Shown one piece after another: positions 47,750 to 56,428 of a DNA stretch of 64,000 nucleotides. Origin of the DNA: Xenophilus aerolatus (GTDB taxonomy: Bacteria > Pseudomonadota > Gammaproteobacteria > Burkholderiales > Burkholderiaceae_C); contig JASCNX010000008.1 in NCBI GenBank assembly GCA_029968055.1, positions 1 through 64,000 of the forward strand. Direction: 5' to 3'. Positions within the stretch are counted from its first letter, which is position 1, and each line of letters begins with the position of its first letter. Both the position numbers and the translations under genes were made by a program. The notes below the pieces were generated by a model. The model saw only the letters and a program-made list of their open reading frames with translations. It was not told the origin of the DNA and did no database searches.

Positions 47750-48631
47750 ATGTGCCAACGCTGCGCCTCCGCCTTCTCTTCTCCTTCTTATTCATCGCCA
47801 TCGGCCGCCCACCCCGCCTGGCAGCCGCGCCGCGCCTTCCTGCTCGCGGCCGCAGCCGTGGCGGCCACGCCCGCGCTCGCCCAGGTCGAGGTCGGCAAAC
47901 CCTCGATGACGCGCACCCTCGTCCCCGCCGACGCGCTGGAGAACGCCGCCGTGCAGCAGTACGGCCAGCTCCTTCAGCAGGCCCAGGCCAAGAAGGCCCT
48001 GGCCGGCGAGAGCAACCCACAACTGCGAAAGCTGCGCGCCATCGCGAAGAAGATGATCCCCTTCGCGCCCAAGTGGAACGAGCGCGCCGCGGGCTGGAAG
48101 TGGGAGGTCAACCTCATCGGCAGTCAGCAGGTCAATGCCTTCTGCATGCCCGGCGGCAAGATCGCCTTCTTCACCGGCATCCTCGACCAGCTCAAGCTCA
48201 GCGACGACGAGATCGCCATGGTCATGGGCCACGAAATGGCGCACGCCCTGCGCGAGCACGCCCGCGAGCGCCTGGCCAAGACCACCGGCACCAGCGCCGC
48301 CCTGCGCCTGGGCGCGTCCGTGCTGGGCCTGGGCGACTGGGGCGACCTGGCCGCACGCGGCGGCTCGCAGCTGCTGGCGCTCAAGTTCAGCCGCGACGAC
48401 GAGACCGAGGCCGACCTCGTCGGCCTGGAACTGGCCGCCCGCGCCGGCTACGACCCCAAGGCCTCCGTCAGCCTGTGGAACAAGATGGCCCAGGTCGGCA
48501 ACGGCAAGGGCACGCCTGGCGCATTGAGCTTTCTGTCGACCCACCCCACCGGCCCCGACCGCATCAAGCGCCTCGAAGCCAACGTGCCCAAGGTCGAGGG
48601 CCTGTACCGCGCCGCCACCGGCAAGGGCTGA
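47750..48631 (+). CDS. M48-family zinc metallopeptidase (periplasmic, LoiP/BepA-like)
   Basis: This 293-residue protein has an N-terminal hydrophobic signal region (about 25-47: PRRAFLLAAAAVAATPALAQ) and an M48 domain. The zinc motif HExxH is in VMGHEMAHALREHARE, and the third ligand lies in DETEADLVGLELAARAGYDP. The C-terminal STHPTGPDRIKRLEANVP is typical. It probably degrades misfolded envelope proteins. I chose the ATG at 47750; an upstream ATG at 47687 lies in low-complexity leader. A repeat follows after the stop. Confidence 0.9.
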   Translation: MCQRCASAFSSPSYSSPSAAHPAWQPRRAFLLAAAAVAATPALAQVEVGKPSMTRTLVPADALENAAVQQYGQLLQQAQAKKALAGESNPQLRKLRAIAKKMIPFAPKWNERAAGWKWEVNLIGSQQVNAFCMPGGKIAFFTGILDQLKLSDDEIAMVMGHEMAHALREHARERLAKTTGTSAALRLGASVLGLGDWGDLAARGGSQLLALKFSRDDETEADLVGLELAARAGYDPKASVSLWNKMAQVGNGKGTPGALSFLSTHPTGPDRIKRLEANVPKVEGLYRAATGKG

Positions 48632-48667
48632 GCAAGCGCCATCCGTTCGTGCCGAGTCCACCCCCAT

Positions 48668-48751
48668 CCGTTCACGCTGAGCTTGTCGAAGCGCCGCGCA
48701 AGGCTTCGACCCTTCGACAGGCTCAGGACAGGCCAAGCTCAGCCCGAACGG
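48668..48751. repeat. 84-bp REP-type palindromic repeat, copy 2 (inverted)
   Basis: This is the reverse-complement copy of the element at 21251-21334, differing at 5 of 84 positions. It sits between the M48 and hemolysin III-type genes, outside coding sequence. Core strings are GCTGAGCTTGTCGAAG and CTTCGACAGGCTCAG. Confidence 0.85.
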
Positions 48752-48880
48752 GTGTGTGTGGGCTGACGCCCGCCTGTCATCCCACCCCGCTAGCATCGAT
48801 GGCCTGCCGCACCCACCCCGACATGGCCCGCGTGTTGCTTGCCAGCTTGCAAAACGCACACGCCCGCCCGTCTTCCCCCC

Positions 48881-49531
48881 ATGGCCGCCACCCTCATCCG
48901 TGACCAGACCCCCGGCGAAGAGATCGCCAACGCCATCAGCCACGGCCTGGGCTGCCTGCTCGCCATCGCGTCGCTCCCCATCCTCGTGCAGCACGCCGCC
49001 CAGCGCGGCGACCCGGCCCAGGTCGTCGCCGCCAGCGTCTTCGCCGGCACCGCCATCCTGCTGTACCTCGTCTCCACCCTGTACCACGCGCTGCCGCCCG
49101 GCCGCACCAAGCTCTGGTTCAACCGGCTCGACCACGCGTCGATCTACCTCTTCATCGCCGGCAGCTACATGCCCTTCGTCCTGGGCGTGCTCAAGGGCGC
49201 CTGGGGCTGGTCGCTCTTCGCCATCGTGTGGGCCGCCGCCGCCATCGGCGTCGGCGCCAAGCTGCTCGACCGGCTGAAGCACCCGCTGTGGTCCACGGGC
49301 CTCTACGTGGCCATGGGCTGGGTCGCCGTGGTGGCCGCCGTCCCGCTCATCGAGCGCATGTCGGCCGCGGGGCTGTGGTGGCTGCTGGCCGGGGGCGTGT
49401 CGTACACGCTGGGGGCGGTGGTCTTCCTGCTCGATTCACGGGTGCGGTATGCGCACTTCGTGTGGCACCTGTTCGTGCTGGGGGGGAGCATGTGTCACTT
49501 CTTTGCGGCGTTGTGGCATTCGGCGGCGTGA
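48881..49531 (+). CDS. hemolysin III / adiponectin-receptor-family membrane protein
   Basis: This 216-residue protein with seven helices is of the YqfA/HlyIII (PAQR) family. It has the metal-binding histidine patterns: GEEIANAISHGLGCLLAIAS at the N-terminus, LVSTLYHALPPG, the FNRLDHASIYLFIAGSYMPF block and the C-terminal HFVWHLFVLGGSMCHFFA. These are predicted to be zinc-dependent hydrolase-like membrane proteins, with no proven hemolytic role. The ATG at 48881 starts right before the first helix region. It is the last intact chromosomal gene before the accessory segment. Confidence 0.9.
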   Translation: MAATLIRDQTPGEEIANAISHGLGCLLAIASLPILVQHAAQRGDPAQVVAASVFAGTAILLYLVSTLYHALPPGRTKLWFNRLDHASIYLFIAGSYMPFVLGVLKGAWGWSLFAIVWAAAAIGVGAKLLDRLKHPLWSTGLYVAMGWVAVVAAVPLIERMSAAGLWWLLAGGVSYTLGAVVFLLDSRVRYAHFVWHLFVLGGSMCHFFAALWHSAA

Positions 49532-49539
49532 GGCCGGCG

Positions 49540-49819
49540 GTCACGAAGACATCCTGCGCGAGTTCTGCGGCCACAGCATCGGCCGCATCTACCACGACGA
49601 ACCCAACGTGCTGCACTACGGACGCCGCGGCGAAGGCCTCGTGCTCGAGCCCGGCACGGCCTTCACAATCGAGCCCACGCTCAACGCCGGCGCTTACGAC
49701 ATCCGCCGCCTGCCCGACGGCTGGGCCGTGTCAGCAAGGACAGGTCGCTGTCGGCGCTGTGGGAGCTCATTGTGGCGGTGATCGAGGAGAGGGGTGAGTT
49801 GTTGATGGAGTTGGCGTGA
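49540..49819 (+). pseudogene. 3' remnant of methionine aminopeptidase (map-like), frameshifted
   Basis: The segment codes for the C-terminal third of a type I methionine aminopeptidase. It contains REFCGHSIGRIYHDEPNVLHYG, GLVLEPGTAFTIEPTLNAGA with a metal-ligand glutamate, and RRLPDGWAVS. Then a one-base shift near 49729 is needed to continue as KDRSLSALWELIVAVIEERG up to TGA at 49817-49819. The first two-thirds of the gene are missing. It directly follows the hemolysin III-type gene and marks the left border of the accessory island. Confidence 0.88.
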
Positions 49820-49870
49820 AAGGATGCTGAGCATTGCCGTACGCCTCCGCTATTCGAAGAGCTCCAAGTC

Positions 49871-50575
49871 TCATGCATTGACTAGACACTTGGACAACGG
49901 CTTGCCCTTGATCCAACTCGCCGGATGATGCATGCGAAAGCGCGTGACCGTTTTGCCCAAAGAACCAACGAGCTCCGTTTCCACCAGGTCGCGGAGCTTT
50001 GGCTTGCAGTTAAAACCTGCAGTACAGCAATTGACCACGACGTCGCCAGGCGAAACCCAATGGTTCAACCGCGCGCGGAACAGAAACTTCGTCGCATCTT
50101 GTTCCCACGCATGAGCAAAGATTCTGTCCCTGCGCATCTTCCATTCTTTCGCAGGGCGGGAATCGCCCTGGGAGCACTGGTAGGGAATGGCGTTGAAAAG
50201 AATCAAGCCGATGTCCAAGGGCACGCTGAGGAGGTCCGCCAGTTCCAAGGCTCGGCTCTGGATGTTCTCGCCCGTCGCTCCGTTTGCTGGCCACGGGGTG
50301 TAGCAGTGCGTCGGATCGTATTCATCGACGTGCGGGGACTCTAGCACCATGACCAAGCACTTGGTCGCTGGCCTGGCGATGCGCGCGGTCGCAGTGTCCG
50401 CTATGAGCCAACGACCCAGATCACTGGCCGGCAGCATGAGCGGCAAGCTCTGGAGGCAGCCGACAAAAACATCTGGCACCCCGGTCTCGTGTGCCTCGGC
50501 GTCCGGGGCTCTACCCAGGGCTTTGCGCACCATTTCCCCGAACTTCAGATTGGCGGAAGCGAAGCTAGAGCTCAT
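49871..50575 (-). CDS. uncharacterised protein with LESPHxDEY motif
   Basis: The protein has 234 residues from the ATG at 50575; an in-frame ATG at 50599 is an alternative. I do not recognise a named family. Conserved-looking blocks are CLVMVLESPHVDEYDP (motif at 79-86), GATGENI (99-105), DIGLILFNAIPYQCSQGD (about 121-138) and DVVVNCCTAGFNCKPKLRDLV. These acidic/His/Asn-rich turns after hydrophobic strands resemble a nucleotide- or DNA-acting alpha/beta enzyme. It lies at the left side of the lower-GC island, divergent from the GIY-YIG-type gene. A defence role is only suggested by location. Confidence 0.65.
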   Translation of the reverse strand: MSSSFASANLKFGEMVRKALGRAPDAEAHETGVPDVFVGCLQSLPLMLPASDLGRWLIADTATARIARPATKCLVMVLESPHVDEYDPTHCYTPWPANGATGENIQSRALELADLLSVPLDIGLILFNAIPYQCSQGDSRPAKEWKMRRDRIFAHAWEQDATKFLFRARLNHWVSPGDVVVNCCTAGFNCKPKLRDLVETELVGSLGKTVTRFRMHHPASWIKGKPLSKCLVNA

Positions 50576-50767
50576 GCCTGATATTCTCGCCTGCGGCATG
50601 TCCCGGGGGGCAGGATGCTGATCCCCTTTGGATTCCCGAATTCGTGCGCAGCTACACGGCGACACCTTCGCCTAGTCGGTTGATTCCTAAAGTTGGGCCT
50701 CAGCGTACAGCGCACTATTGATCAGCTTTCGAGATTGTGGGTCCGTATACAACCCAAGGAGGTCTCA

Positions 50768-50803
50768 ATGCACCAGCAGTGGAACAGGTCCTCTTCACCA
50801 TGA
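50768..50803 (+). CDS. 11-codon upstream ORF with strong ribosome site
   Basis: AAGGAGGT lies five bases before the ATG at 50768, the best ribosome site in this region. The ORF reads MHQQWNRSSSP and stops at TGA 50801-50803, which overlaps the ATG of the next gene (ATGA). The main gene has no good ribosome site of its own, so this tiny ORF probably feeds ribosomes to it. Confidence 0.5.
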   Translation: MHQQWNRSSSP

Positions 50804-51618
50804 AATCTGAGAGCCAAGATTGCGCTGACGTCGTTGGTATGCTTAAGGCTCTTTTCAAAGAGCACGTTCAGGCGTTTGCCTGCGCGAACAGCGAGCTCCG
50901 ATTCAATAAAAAGCACCACATCGGGAAAGCAATGTGGGCATGGCTCATAGACGGGGGCCATGTATCTGCAGATGTTCGCGAGCAAGCCGAGGTTCGCCGA
51001 ATTGACCGTAAGACCGGTCCAGAAGGTCACCCGCTGTGGCGGGTAGCCTTTAGACATACGGTGCGCAGCGCTGAAGTGTTGGACAAGCTCTTTGACGGCA
51101 AGAGGGTGGGACCAACGCCTTTGTATGCGCGCCTTGTTGAGCAAGGTTTGGTGCCGCGGGACCCCGCTGAATTTATGAAGCCTCGTGCCGAGCGTCGAGA
51201 CGCGGCGGGCAACACAAGCTCTAGTGGATCGGCGCGATCTAAAGCACTAAAGTACATAGCAAGTCAGGAACTTGACTTGAGCCCTGAAGGCACCGAGTGG
51301 GTGTATATCTACACCACAGCGCGAGAACTCAGCAACCATGCGGAGCACGGCATCAGGCCGCTTTTAAAGGTTGGCAGCACAAAGCACCACTACACGGACC
51401 GCATCGCTGCTCAAGCTGGCAGCACTGCCGCCCACTCAACGTTGGTTTGCCTTTACGCTTACCGCGTGGTGAGCTCTCGAACCTTAGAGAGCATCGTCCA
51501 CCGGGCTTTGAAGCAGCAAGACCGCCACATTAAAGACGCGCCTGGAGTCGAATGGTTTGGAGCGACACCCGAGGAAGTGCACGGGCTTGTGCTGAAGCTC
51601 TCCAGCGGCGCGCCATGA
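50800..51618 (+). CDS. GIY-YIG / T5orf172-type nuclease-like protein
   Basis: This 272-residue protein has an N-terminal helical region (1-165) with no recognised family. Its C-terminal domain (about 172-270) has the T5orf172/MUG113 branch of the GIY-YIG pattern: WVYIYTTARELS, LLKVGSTKHHYTDRIAAQ (conserved K, G, R), LESIVHRALKQQDRH and GVEWFGATPEEVHGLV. The catalytic-type Tyr, Arg and Glu positions are plausibly present. I chose the ATG at 50800 because of the ATGA overlap with the upstream small ORF; the GTG at 50737 has no ribosome site. It converges with res. Confidence 0.72.
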   Translation: MKSESQDCADVVGMLKALFKEHVQAFACANSELRFNKKHHIGKAMWAWLIDGGHVSADVREQAEVRRIDRKTGPEGHPLWRVAFRHTVRSAEVLDKLFDGKRVGPTPLYARLVEQGLVPRDPAEFMKPRAERRDAAGNTSSSGSARSKALKYIASQELDLSPEGTEWVYIYTTARELSNHAEHGIRPLLKVGSTKHHYTDRIAAQAGSTAAHSTLVCLYAYRVVSSRTLESIVHRALKQQDRHIKDAPGVEWFGATPEEVHGLVLKLSSGAP

Positions 51619-51761
51619 AGGAGCAAAAGCTTTTAATTGTCAGCGTGGGGGGCCACTAGGATGTTCGCGGCTCCGGTCTTGTCCTGAGCGACCTGAATTG
51701 CCGAGAAGCGCAGAGTCAGCTCAACGACGTGGTGCAGCTATTGCCGAGCATATGGAGTGCG

Positions 51762-54134
51762 CTACTTCAAGCATTCCTTGATCGCGTCCTCCATTGTCCC
51801 GACGTGAATTGGCGCTGGATTGCCGCTCTTCATCTTCCAGACGGTAAATCCTTCCTTTGCCGGTTTTTCCATCAGTTTCTTTTGCTTGCCTTCGGTGATG
51901 AAGCGAACATGTAGCTTCACTTGGTCGTCTTCGAAGATGTCGAAAAGCTTCCGGGCTACGGCGTCGGACAGTAAGTGCCCGCCTTTGGTGTCGATGCAGA
52001 AGACCTTCTTGCCCTTCCAGACCAGGAAGTCCGGATAGAACGCTCCGGTGTCGCCTTCGGTAAGCAGCGGGATGCTGAAGCCTCCTGACACTGCGTTGCG
52101 ATGCCAGGGGAGGCCTGTCTGGTCGAGGGCCGCCGCGCAGGGCAGCTCTAGCTTGTTAAGCCCCGAGTAGCGCTCATAGAGCGAGTTCTCGTAGGCCGGC
52201 GAACCCTTCTTGGCCCGGATTGGTCCGAAGTGGAACGGTTGGAATGACGCGTATGAGAGCTCGGCAAGCTGGAAGTAGGCCTCGGCGATCCGGCTGGCGT
52301 AGGACTCCGCGAGCTTGTTGGCGGTGCTCTGGATCTGCACCCGCACGTCGAATTTGGGATCGTCTAGGTGCGTGGCAGCGAGCGCGCCACCTGATCGCGC
52401 CTTTAACGCCAGGGCGGCAAGCCAACGCAGCCGCACGGGGTTTGTGTTGCCCTTAACAATCCAATTCGGCGAGTCTTCGGCAACCTTAAGCATTTTTAGG
52501 TCGATCACGTTCGAGGCAGCTCGCGCTTGCGCCGTGGTGTTCTCGTCCCCTGCCTTGAACGTAGGGAACTCCGCGACGATCTCAGCGATCTTTTCACTCG
52601 CGGCCGTCGAATCCACGTTCACATGTCCCAAAGGCGCGTCGACGCCGTCCCTAGGCCAGAGATCCTCGGCCGCCGACCCCTTCGAGCCGTAGTTTTCCAC
52701 GACCTCGATCGGAGCGCCCTCAGCTTGCAGTCTCTCGCGCACCTTGCGGATGGTGTCGGTGAAGACGCTCTCCCTGTCGACCCGGAGGAAGAAGTGCGCG
52801 GTGTCCAGCAGCGGCGACCCATGGTGCTTGGCGCCAGGCTGGCGCAGAGCGCGCCCGATGATCTGCTCAACCTGCACCGCAGAGCCCATGCTCTTGTCGA
52901 TGTAGGCGCAGTAGCACTCGGGATCGTCCCAGCCCTCCTGCAGCGCCTGGTTAAAGATGATGTGCTTAAAGTCGCCGGCAGAGAACTTGTCGAAATCGTC
53001 GTCGCCCTTTGAAAACAAGTTGACCTGCTTCGGCTTATTGCCGTCGAAGGCGAGATTCGCGTATATCGCGATGTCCTTCGGGTCGACGTTCTTCTTCTCC
53101 ACCAAGTATCGCCAGATGCGGATCGGCGGCGCCTTGCGGTGCTCGAACGCATCGCTCGGGTTGTCCTTCTCATCTTTGCCGACCATGTTGGTGTTCGAGA
53201 CGTAGAACGCCTTGGGGCGTATGCGAAGGCCCAGCGTCTTGATCTCAGCTTCAAGCGACTCCAAACGGGCGACGAGCTCGTCCAGGCAGAACTCCATCTG
53301 TGCGGTGGTGCCGTCGAAATGGATTGACTTCTTCACGAGCTGCGCGTCGACCACCTTGCCACTTGGCACCGTCGTCGTGATGAAGAGCTCCACCGCCGGC
53401 TTGCCGCCTTCGTCCGTGGCCCCGAGCGTTTGAAAGTCAGCCAGGTCGTCGCCGCTGTCAGCTTGATCAATCCAACCTTCGAAGGGGCGCACGACGTTCT
53501 TGTTGAAGTTCTCAGGTAGGCGCAATGTGGCCGAGGCGAGCAGGTAGGCGTCGGGCTCGAGCTCCGCGAGAATGTCCGCCTGTTGCTCTGAGAGGTTGTG
53601 GCCCTCGTCGTAGACGATCAAGAGGGGTCGCCGCTTGCTTTCGAATTGCCGCTCGCGCAGTCGGTCCCACGCGGACTTCTCACCGAACTGGTCCTCGTCC
53701 TTCTGGTAGATGTTGAGAGAGCCTTCGGCTTGGTCCTTATTGTTGAACAAGCCCGTGGTGGCCATCACGATCAGCGGCGTGGTGCCGTCCTCGATCAGCT
53801 TCGGCGCAAGCTGCGGCACGGTGATGACGCGGAAGCCCTCGATGATCTCGCTGTATTTGCCGCCGGCTGAGAAGTTGTTGTAGGTCTGGCCCACAACCGA
53901 CTTCGCCTTTGACATCCAGAACACGATCGGCTGCGACGCGAAGTGCGCTCGCATCAGCGCCACCGCTTGCGCGAGGATGGGGGTCTTGCCAGCGCCCGTG
54001 AGCGCCGACAAGCCCTGGAAGAACGGACGATGACGGCCCTTGTATGTGGGTCGGTACTCGTGGTTCGCGAAAAAGGCGTAGCGGTCGACGATGAGTTTGG
54101 CGGATTCCGCTTGGAAGGCTTTTAGTTCAAGCAT
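51762..54134 (-). CDS. res: Type III-like restriction enzyme subunit Res (helicase-nuclease)
   Basis: The 790-residue protein is somewhat shorter than many Type III Res subunits. It has a DEAD-type helicase with Walker A LTGAGKTP (45-52) and Walker B DEGH (176-179, VYDEGHNLSEQQADIL). A long motor region carries the helicase-2 motifs (FNQALQEGWDDPECYCAY, VEQIIGRALRQPGAKHHG). A C-terminal PD-(D/E)xK-like site is YPDFLVWKGKKVFCIDTKG near residue 730, with Asp in the usual Glu place. It cuts DNA only with Mod. Its start overlaps the mod stop by 8 bases. Confidence 0.92.
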   Translation of the reverse strand: MLELKAFQAESAKLIVDRYAFFANHEYRPTYKGRHRPFFQGLSALTGAGKTPILAQAVALMRAHFASQPIVFWMSKAKSVVGQTYNNFSAGGKYSEIIEGFRVITVPQLAPKLIEDGTTPLIVMATTGLFNNKDQAEGSLNIYQKDEDQFGEKSAWDRLRERQFESKRRPLLIVYDEGHNLSEQQADILAELEPDAYLLASATLRLPENFNKNVVRPFEGWIDQADSGDDLADFQTLGATDEGGKPAVELFITTTVPSGKVVDAQLVKKSIHFDGTTAQMEFCLDELVARLESLEAEIKTLGLRIRPKAFYVSNTNMVGKDEKDNPSDAFEHRKAPPIRIWRYLVEKKNVDPKDIAIYANLAFDGNKPKQVNLFSKGDDDFDKFSAGDFKHIIFNQALQEGWDDPECYCAYIDKSMGSAVQVEQIIGRALRQPGAKHHGSPLLDTAHFFLRVDRESVFTDTIRKVRERLQAEGAPIEVVENYGSKGSAAEDLWPRDGVDAPLGHVNVDSTAASEKIAEIVAEFPTFKAGDENTTAQARAASNVIDLKMLKVAEDSPNWIVKGNTNPVRLRWLAALALKARSGGALAATHLDDPKFDVRVQIQSTANKLAESYASRIAEAYFQLAELSYASFQPFHFGPIRAKKGSPAYENSLYERYSGLNKLELPCAAALDQTGLPWHRNAVSGGFSIPLLTEGDTGAFYPDFLVWKGKKVFCIDTKGGHLLSDAVARKLFDIFEDDQVKLHVRFITEGKQKKLMEKPAKEGFTVWKMKSGNPAPIHVGTMEDAIKECLK

Positions 54135-56088
54135 GCGCCTGCTCGTGGACCGCTTCGTTGTTGTAGGCGTCGGTGCGGCTGTTGAAGCCGATGTGCTCGA
54201 GCACCGAGTCGGGGATCTTGTAGAACTCGATACCGGCGCCGGTGTAGGTCGCGAGCGACGCGTAGATGTGATACCTCGTCGCGAGCTTGCTCGCGCGCGC
54301 CTCTTCGACGACACGCCGGAACGCCTCGGAGTCCAGCAGCGACGGTTTGTCTGGCGCGTCCCAGACCAGGAAGAAGCCCTCCTCGCGGGCGTTAACGGCG
54401 AACAAGTGTCGGTGCGACCCTGCCGGCAGGCGCTTCAAGTAGCTTCGCGACTTCTCCGTCTTGTCCCAATAGCTAGTAAGTAGAAGATCGATCATTTCCT
54501 CGCGCGCGAGCGCGTTGACGGCGCTCGCGTCGATGACGTCGCGCCGCAGCTCCAAGAAACGGAAGCCTCCGGCGAGCGGCTTCGCCTTCGTTTTGCCAGG
54601 GGCAGCCCACTCGCCAGTAATGGCGCGGCGGATGCGCTCGGCTGTCAGGCTCTTGGCGTAGTGGTCGCCCTTGTCGGTGTTGCCCTGCTCGATGAGGATG
54701 AAGCGGCGATTGGCCTCTGTCTCCGAGTTGAGCTCCAAAACGGCGTGCCCGGTCGTCCCCGACCCCGCGAAAGGATCGAGCACTATGCCGTTTGGCCGGC
54801 ACCAGATAGAGATGATCTTTTTGATCAACTTCAACGGCTTCACGGTCTCAAACTTGTGGCCCTTACCAACGATCGCGTCAAGCTCCTCGACCCCGTCGCG
54901 CGAGCGCCCACTCATGTTGCGCAGCCAGGACACCGCGTCGAGTTCCGCGGGGCCCTCCTTGTCGTCTACCCAGAACGACTGCGGGACCGCGCCTTGCTTG
55001 ACAAGATTCTTGTAGACCTTCTTGACGGGCTTCTGCTCCCCGTCTTGGCCCCAATACAGCACGGGCCACGTGCCTTTCTGATGGCGGGCCTGAGCTCTCT
55101 TACGAGCCGCGGCGATGACGGCCTTCTTCTGCGCCGTGCTCTTGGCCGCTTTCCAGCCAACGAGAGCCAGTGCCTTACCGCGTCCATCGCCGAGGTCTAT
55201 ATCCTCGTATTTGACGTCCCACTCCTCGGCCCATGTCTTAATGGTCAGGCGCTTGGCTGCCCAGTGGCGCTCGCCGGGGTCGTGGAAGTCTCCGGTAAAC
55301 GGCGACTGGATCGCATAGTTAGCCGCGGCGCTTGGACCCTTGCCGGTCAAGTCGCCCTGTTTCCATTCGTGGGGATCCTCGTCGACGCTCTTCTTGAATC
55401 TCGCGTCTGCGAGCGCGGAGCGCTCAACCGTCCCGGTCTTGGCCCGCTCGACGGACTTCGCGTAGACCAGGACGTATTCGGTCGTGACCGTGATGTGGGC
55501 AGCTTGGTTCTTCGGCGTCGTCTTCTGCCAGTTAATCACCGCGAGGCGGTTCTCTTCCAGGAAAATCTCGTCCATTAGCATGCCGAGGCGATAGAGCTCC
55601 CGATGGTCAATGCAAATCGCGATCACGCCGCCTGGTTTAAGCATCTCGCGCATCATCCAGAGGCGCGGCGTCATGAATTTCAGCCACTTGCTATGGCGCG
55701 ATCCGTCGTCGGCCGGCACGATGTCGCCCAGGTCCGGGTCGTTGGGATCCTTATCCCACTTGTCGTTGTAGCGGAAGTCTGAGCCGGTGTTGTAGGGCGG
55801 GTCGGCGACGATCAGGTCGACTTGGCCGCGATACTTGTAGAGCGTCACCATCGTCGACAGGTTCTCCCCGTCCCAGATCTCGTTCTCGCACTGACGATGC
55901 TCTTCGCCGTGCGAATACTTCTTGACGATCTTGCTCATCTTCGGCTTGACTTGCCGAATGATCTGCCAAGGCGCCGTGCGCCCTGTGTAGTTCATGACGA
56001 TCCCGTTTTTGCCTGCTTCGCGGTTCGCCGCCTCTTGCTCTTGCAACAGGCGGATCAGAGCCGCCTTGGGCATCTGCTCGTAATCCAT
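54127..56088 (-). CDS. mod: Type III-like DNA adenine methyltransferase subunit Mod
   Basis: This 653-residue beta-class N6-adenine methyltransferase has the catalytic motif DPPYNTG at 96-102 placed before the SAM-binding FAGSGTT at 440-446. Between them lies a long variable target-recognition region (about 180-420). It methylates the recognition site and guides Res. A GAGGAG ribosome site six bases before the ATG at 56088 decides the start; the frame is open to an ATG at 56202 but that stretch contains a hairpin and lacks a ribosome site. It is co-transcribed with res. Confidence 0.94.
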   Translation of the reverse strand: MDYEQMPKAALIRLLQEQEAANREAGKNGIVMNYTGRTAPWQIIRQVKPKMSKIVKKYSHGEEHRQCENEIWDGENLSTMVTLYKYRGQVDLIVADPPYNTGSDFRYNDKWDKDPNDPDLGDIVPADDGSRHSKWLKFMTPRLWMMREMLKPGGVIAICIDHRELYRLGMLMDEIFLEENRLAVINWQKTTPKNQAAHITVTTEYVLVYAKSVERAKTGTVERSALADARFKKSVDEDPHEWKQGDLTGKGPSAAANYAIQSPFTGDFHDPGERHWAAKRLTIKTWAEEWDVKYEDIDLGDGRGKALALVGWKAAKSTAQKKAVIAAARKRAQARHQKGTWPVLYWGQDGEQKPVKKVYKNLVKQGAVPQSFWVDDKEGPAELDAVSWLRNMSGRSRDGVEELDAIVGKGHKFETVKPLKLIKKIISIWCRPNGIVLDPFAGSGTTGHAVLELNSETEANRRFILIEQGNTDKGDHYAKSLTAERIRRAITGEWAAPGKTKAKPLAGGFRFLELRRDVIDASAVNALAREEMIDLLLTSYWDKTEKSRSYLKRLPAGSHRHLFAVNAREEGFFLVWDAPDKPSLLDSEAFRRVVEEARASKLATRYHIYASLATYTGAGIEFYKIPDSVLEHIGFNSRTDAYNNEAVHEQAHA

Positions 56089-56128
56089 GTTTCTCCTCGC
56101 GAGCGCGCCTGTCGGCGGCGCCAATAAC

Positions 56129-56151
56129 AAAACCGCCGGAGGCGGTTTTTT
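56129..56151. terminator. hairpin with T-run just upstream of mod
   Basis: AAAACCGCC-GGA-GGCGGTTTTTT forms a 9-bp stem with T-runs on both strands, six T on the plus strand and four plus two on the minus strand. On the minus strand it lies 41 bases before the mod ATG, so it would stop or attenuate transcription coming from the LexA-like box side. Confidence 0.6.
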
Positions 56152-56212
56152 CAGCTCATCATAGCTATCGAAGAGCGAAAGCTGACTTTCGAGCGCATGC
56201 ATGTTTCTGCAC

Positions 56213-56428
56213 TCATTGCGCGCGCGTTAGTCGTCCCCAACCAGCTTTAACCAGAGCCAGACGCCAGACGGCTTCGTCAGGCGGAGGTTCGCATAGCTTC
56301 TCGTCACGCCAGACTTCGATCCCCGCTGCTGCCGGCTCGGGTAGGGGAATGATGCGCCAGCGCTCCCCCGCTGCGCCGCGCGGCTCGCAATCATTGGCTA
56401 GGAATGAGTTGGTCCATTTGCGAATCAT
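56213..56428 (-). CDS. possible small protein upstream of mod
   Basis: The frame encodes 71 residues (MIRKWTNSFLANDCEPRGAA start, Pro/Glu-rich middle, VKAGWGRLTRAQ end) with no recognised family. Its ATG directly abuts a LexA-like palindrome, which leaves almost no room for a leader, and a TATGAT hexamer overlaps its start. It may be a leaderless small gene or a chance frame. It is read toward mod on the same strand. Confidence 0.3.
   Translation of the reverse strand: MIRKWTNSFLANDCEPRGAAGERWRIIPLPEPAAAGIEVWRDEKLCEPPPDEAVWRLALVKAGWGRLTRAQ

Noticed and set aside
46036-47751. Open frame joining the ketosynthase with upstream sequence opposite-frame to ampG
   Set aside because: The upstream part is an off-frame shadow of ampG and a palindromic repeat; the ketosynthase starts at the GTG 46035.
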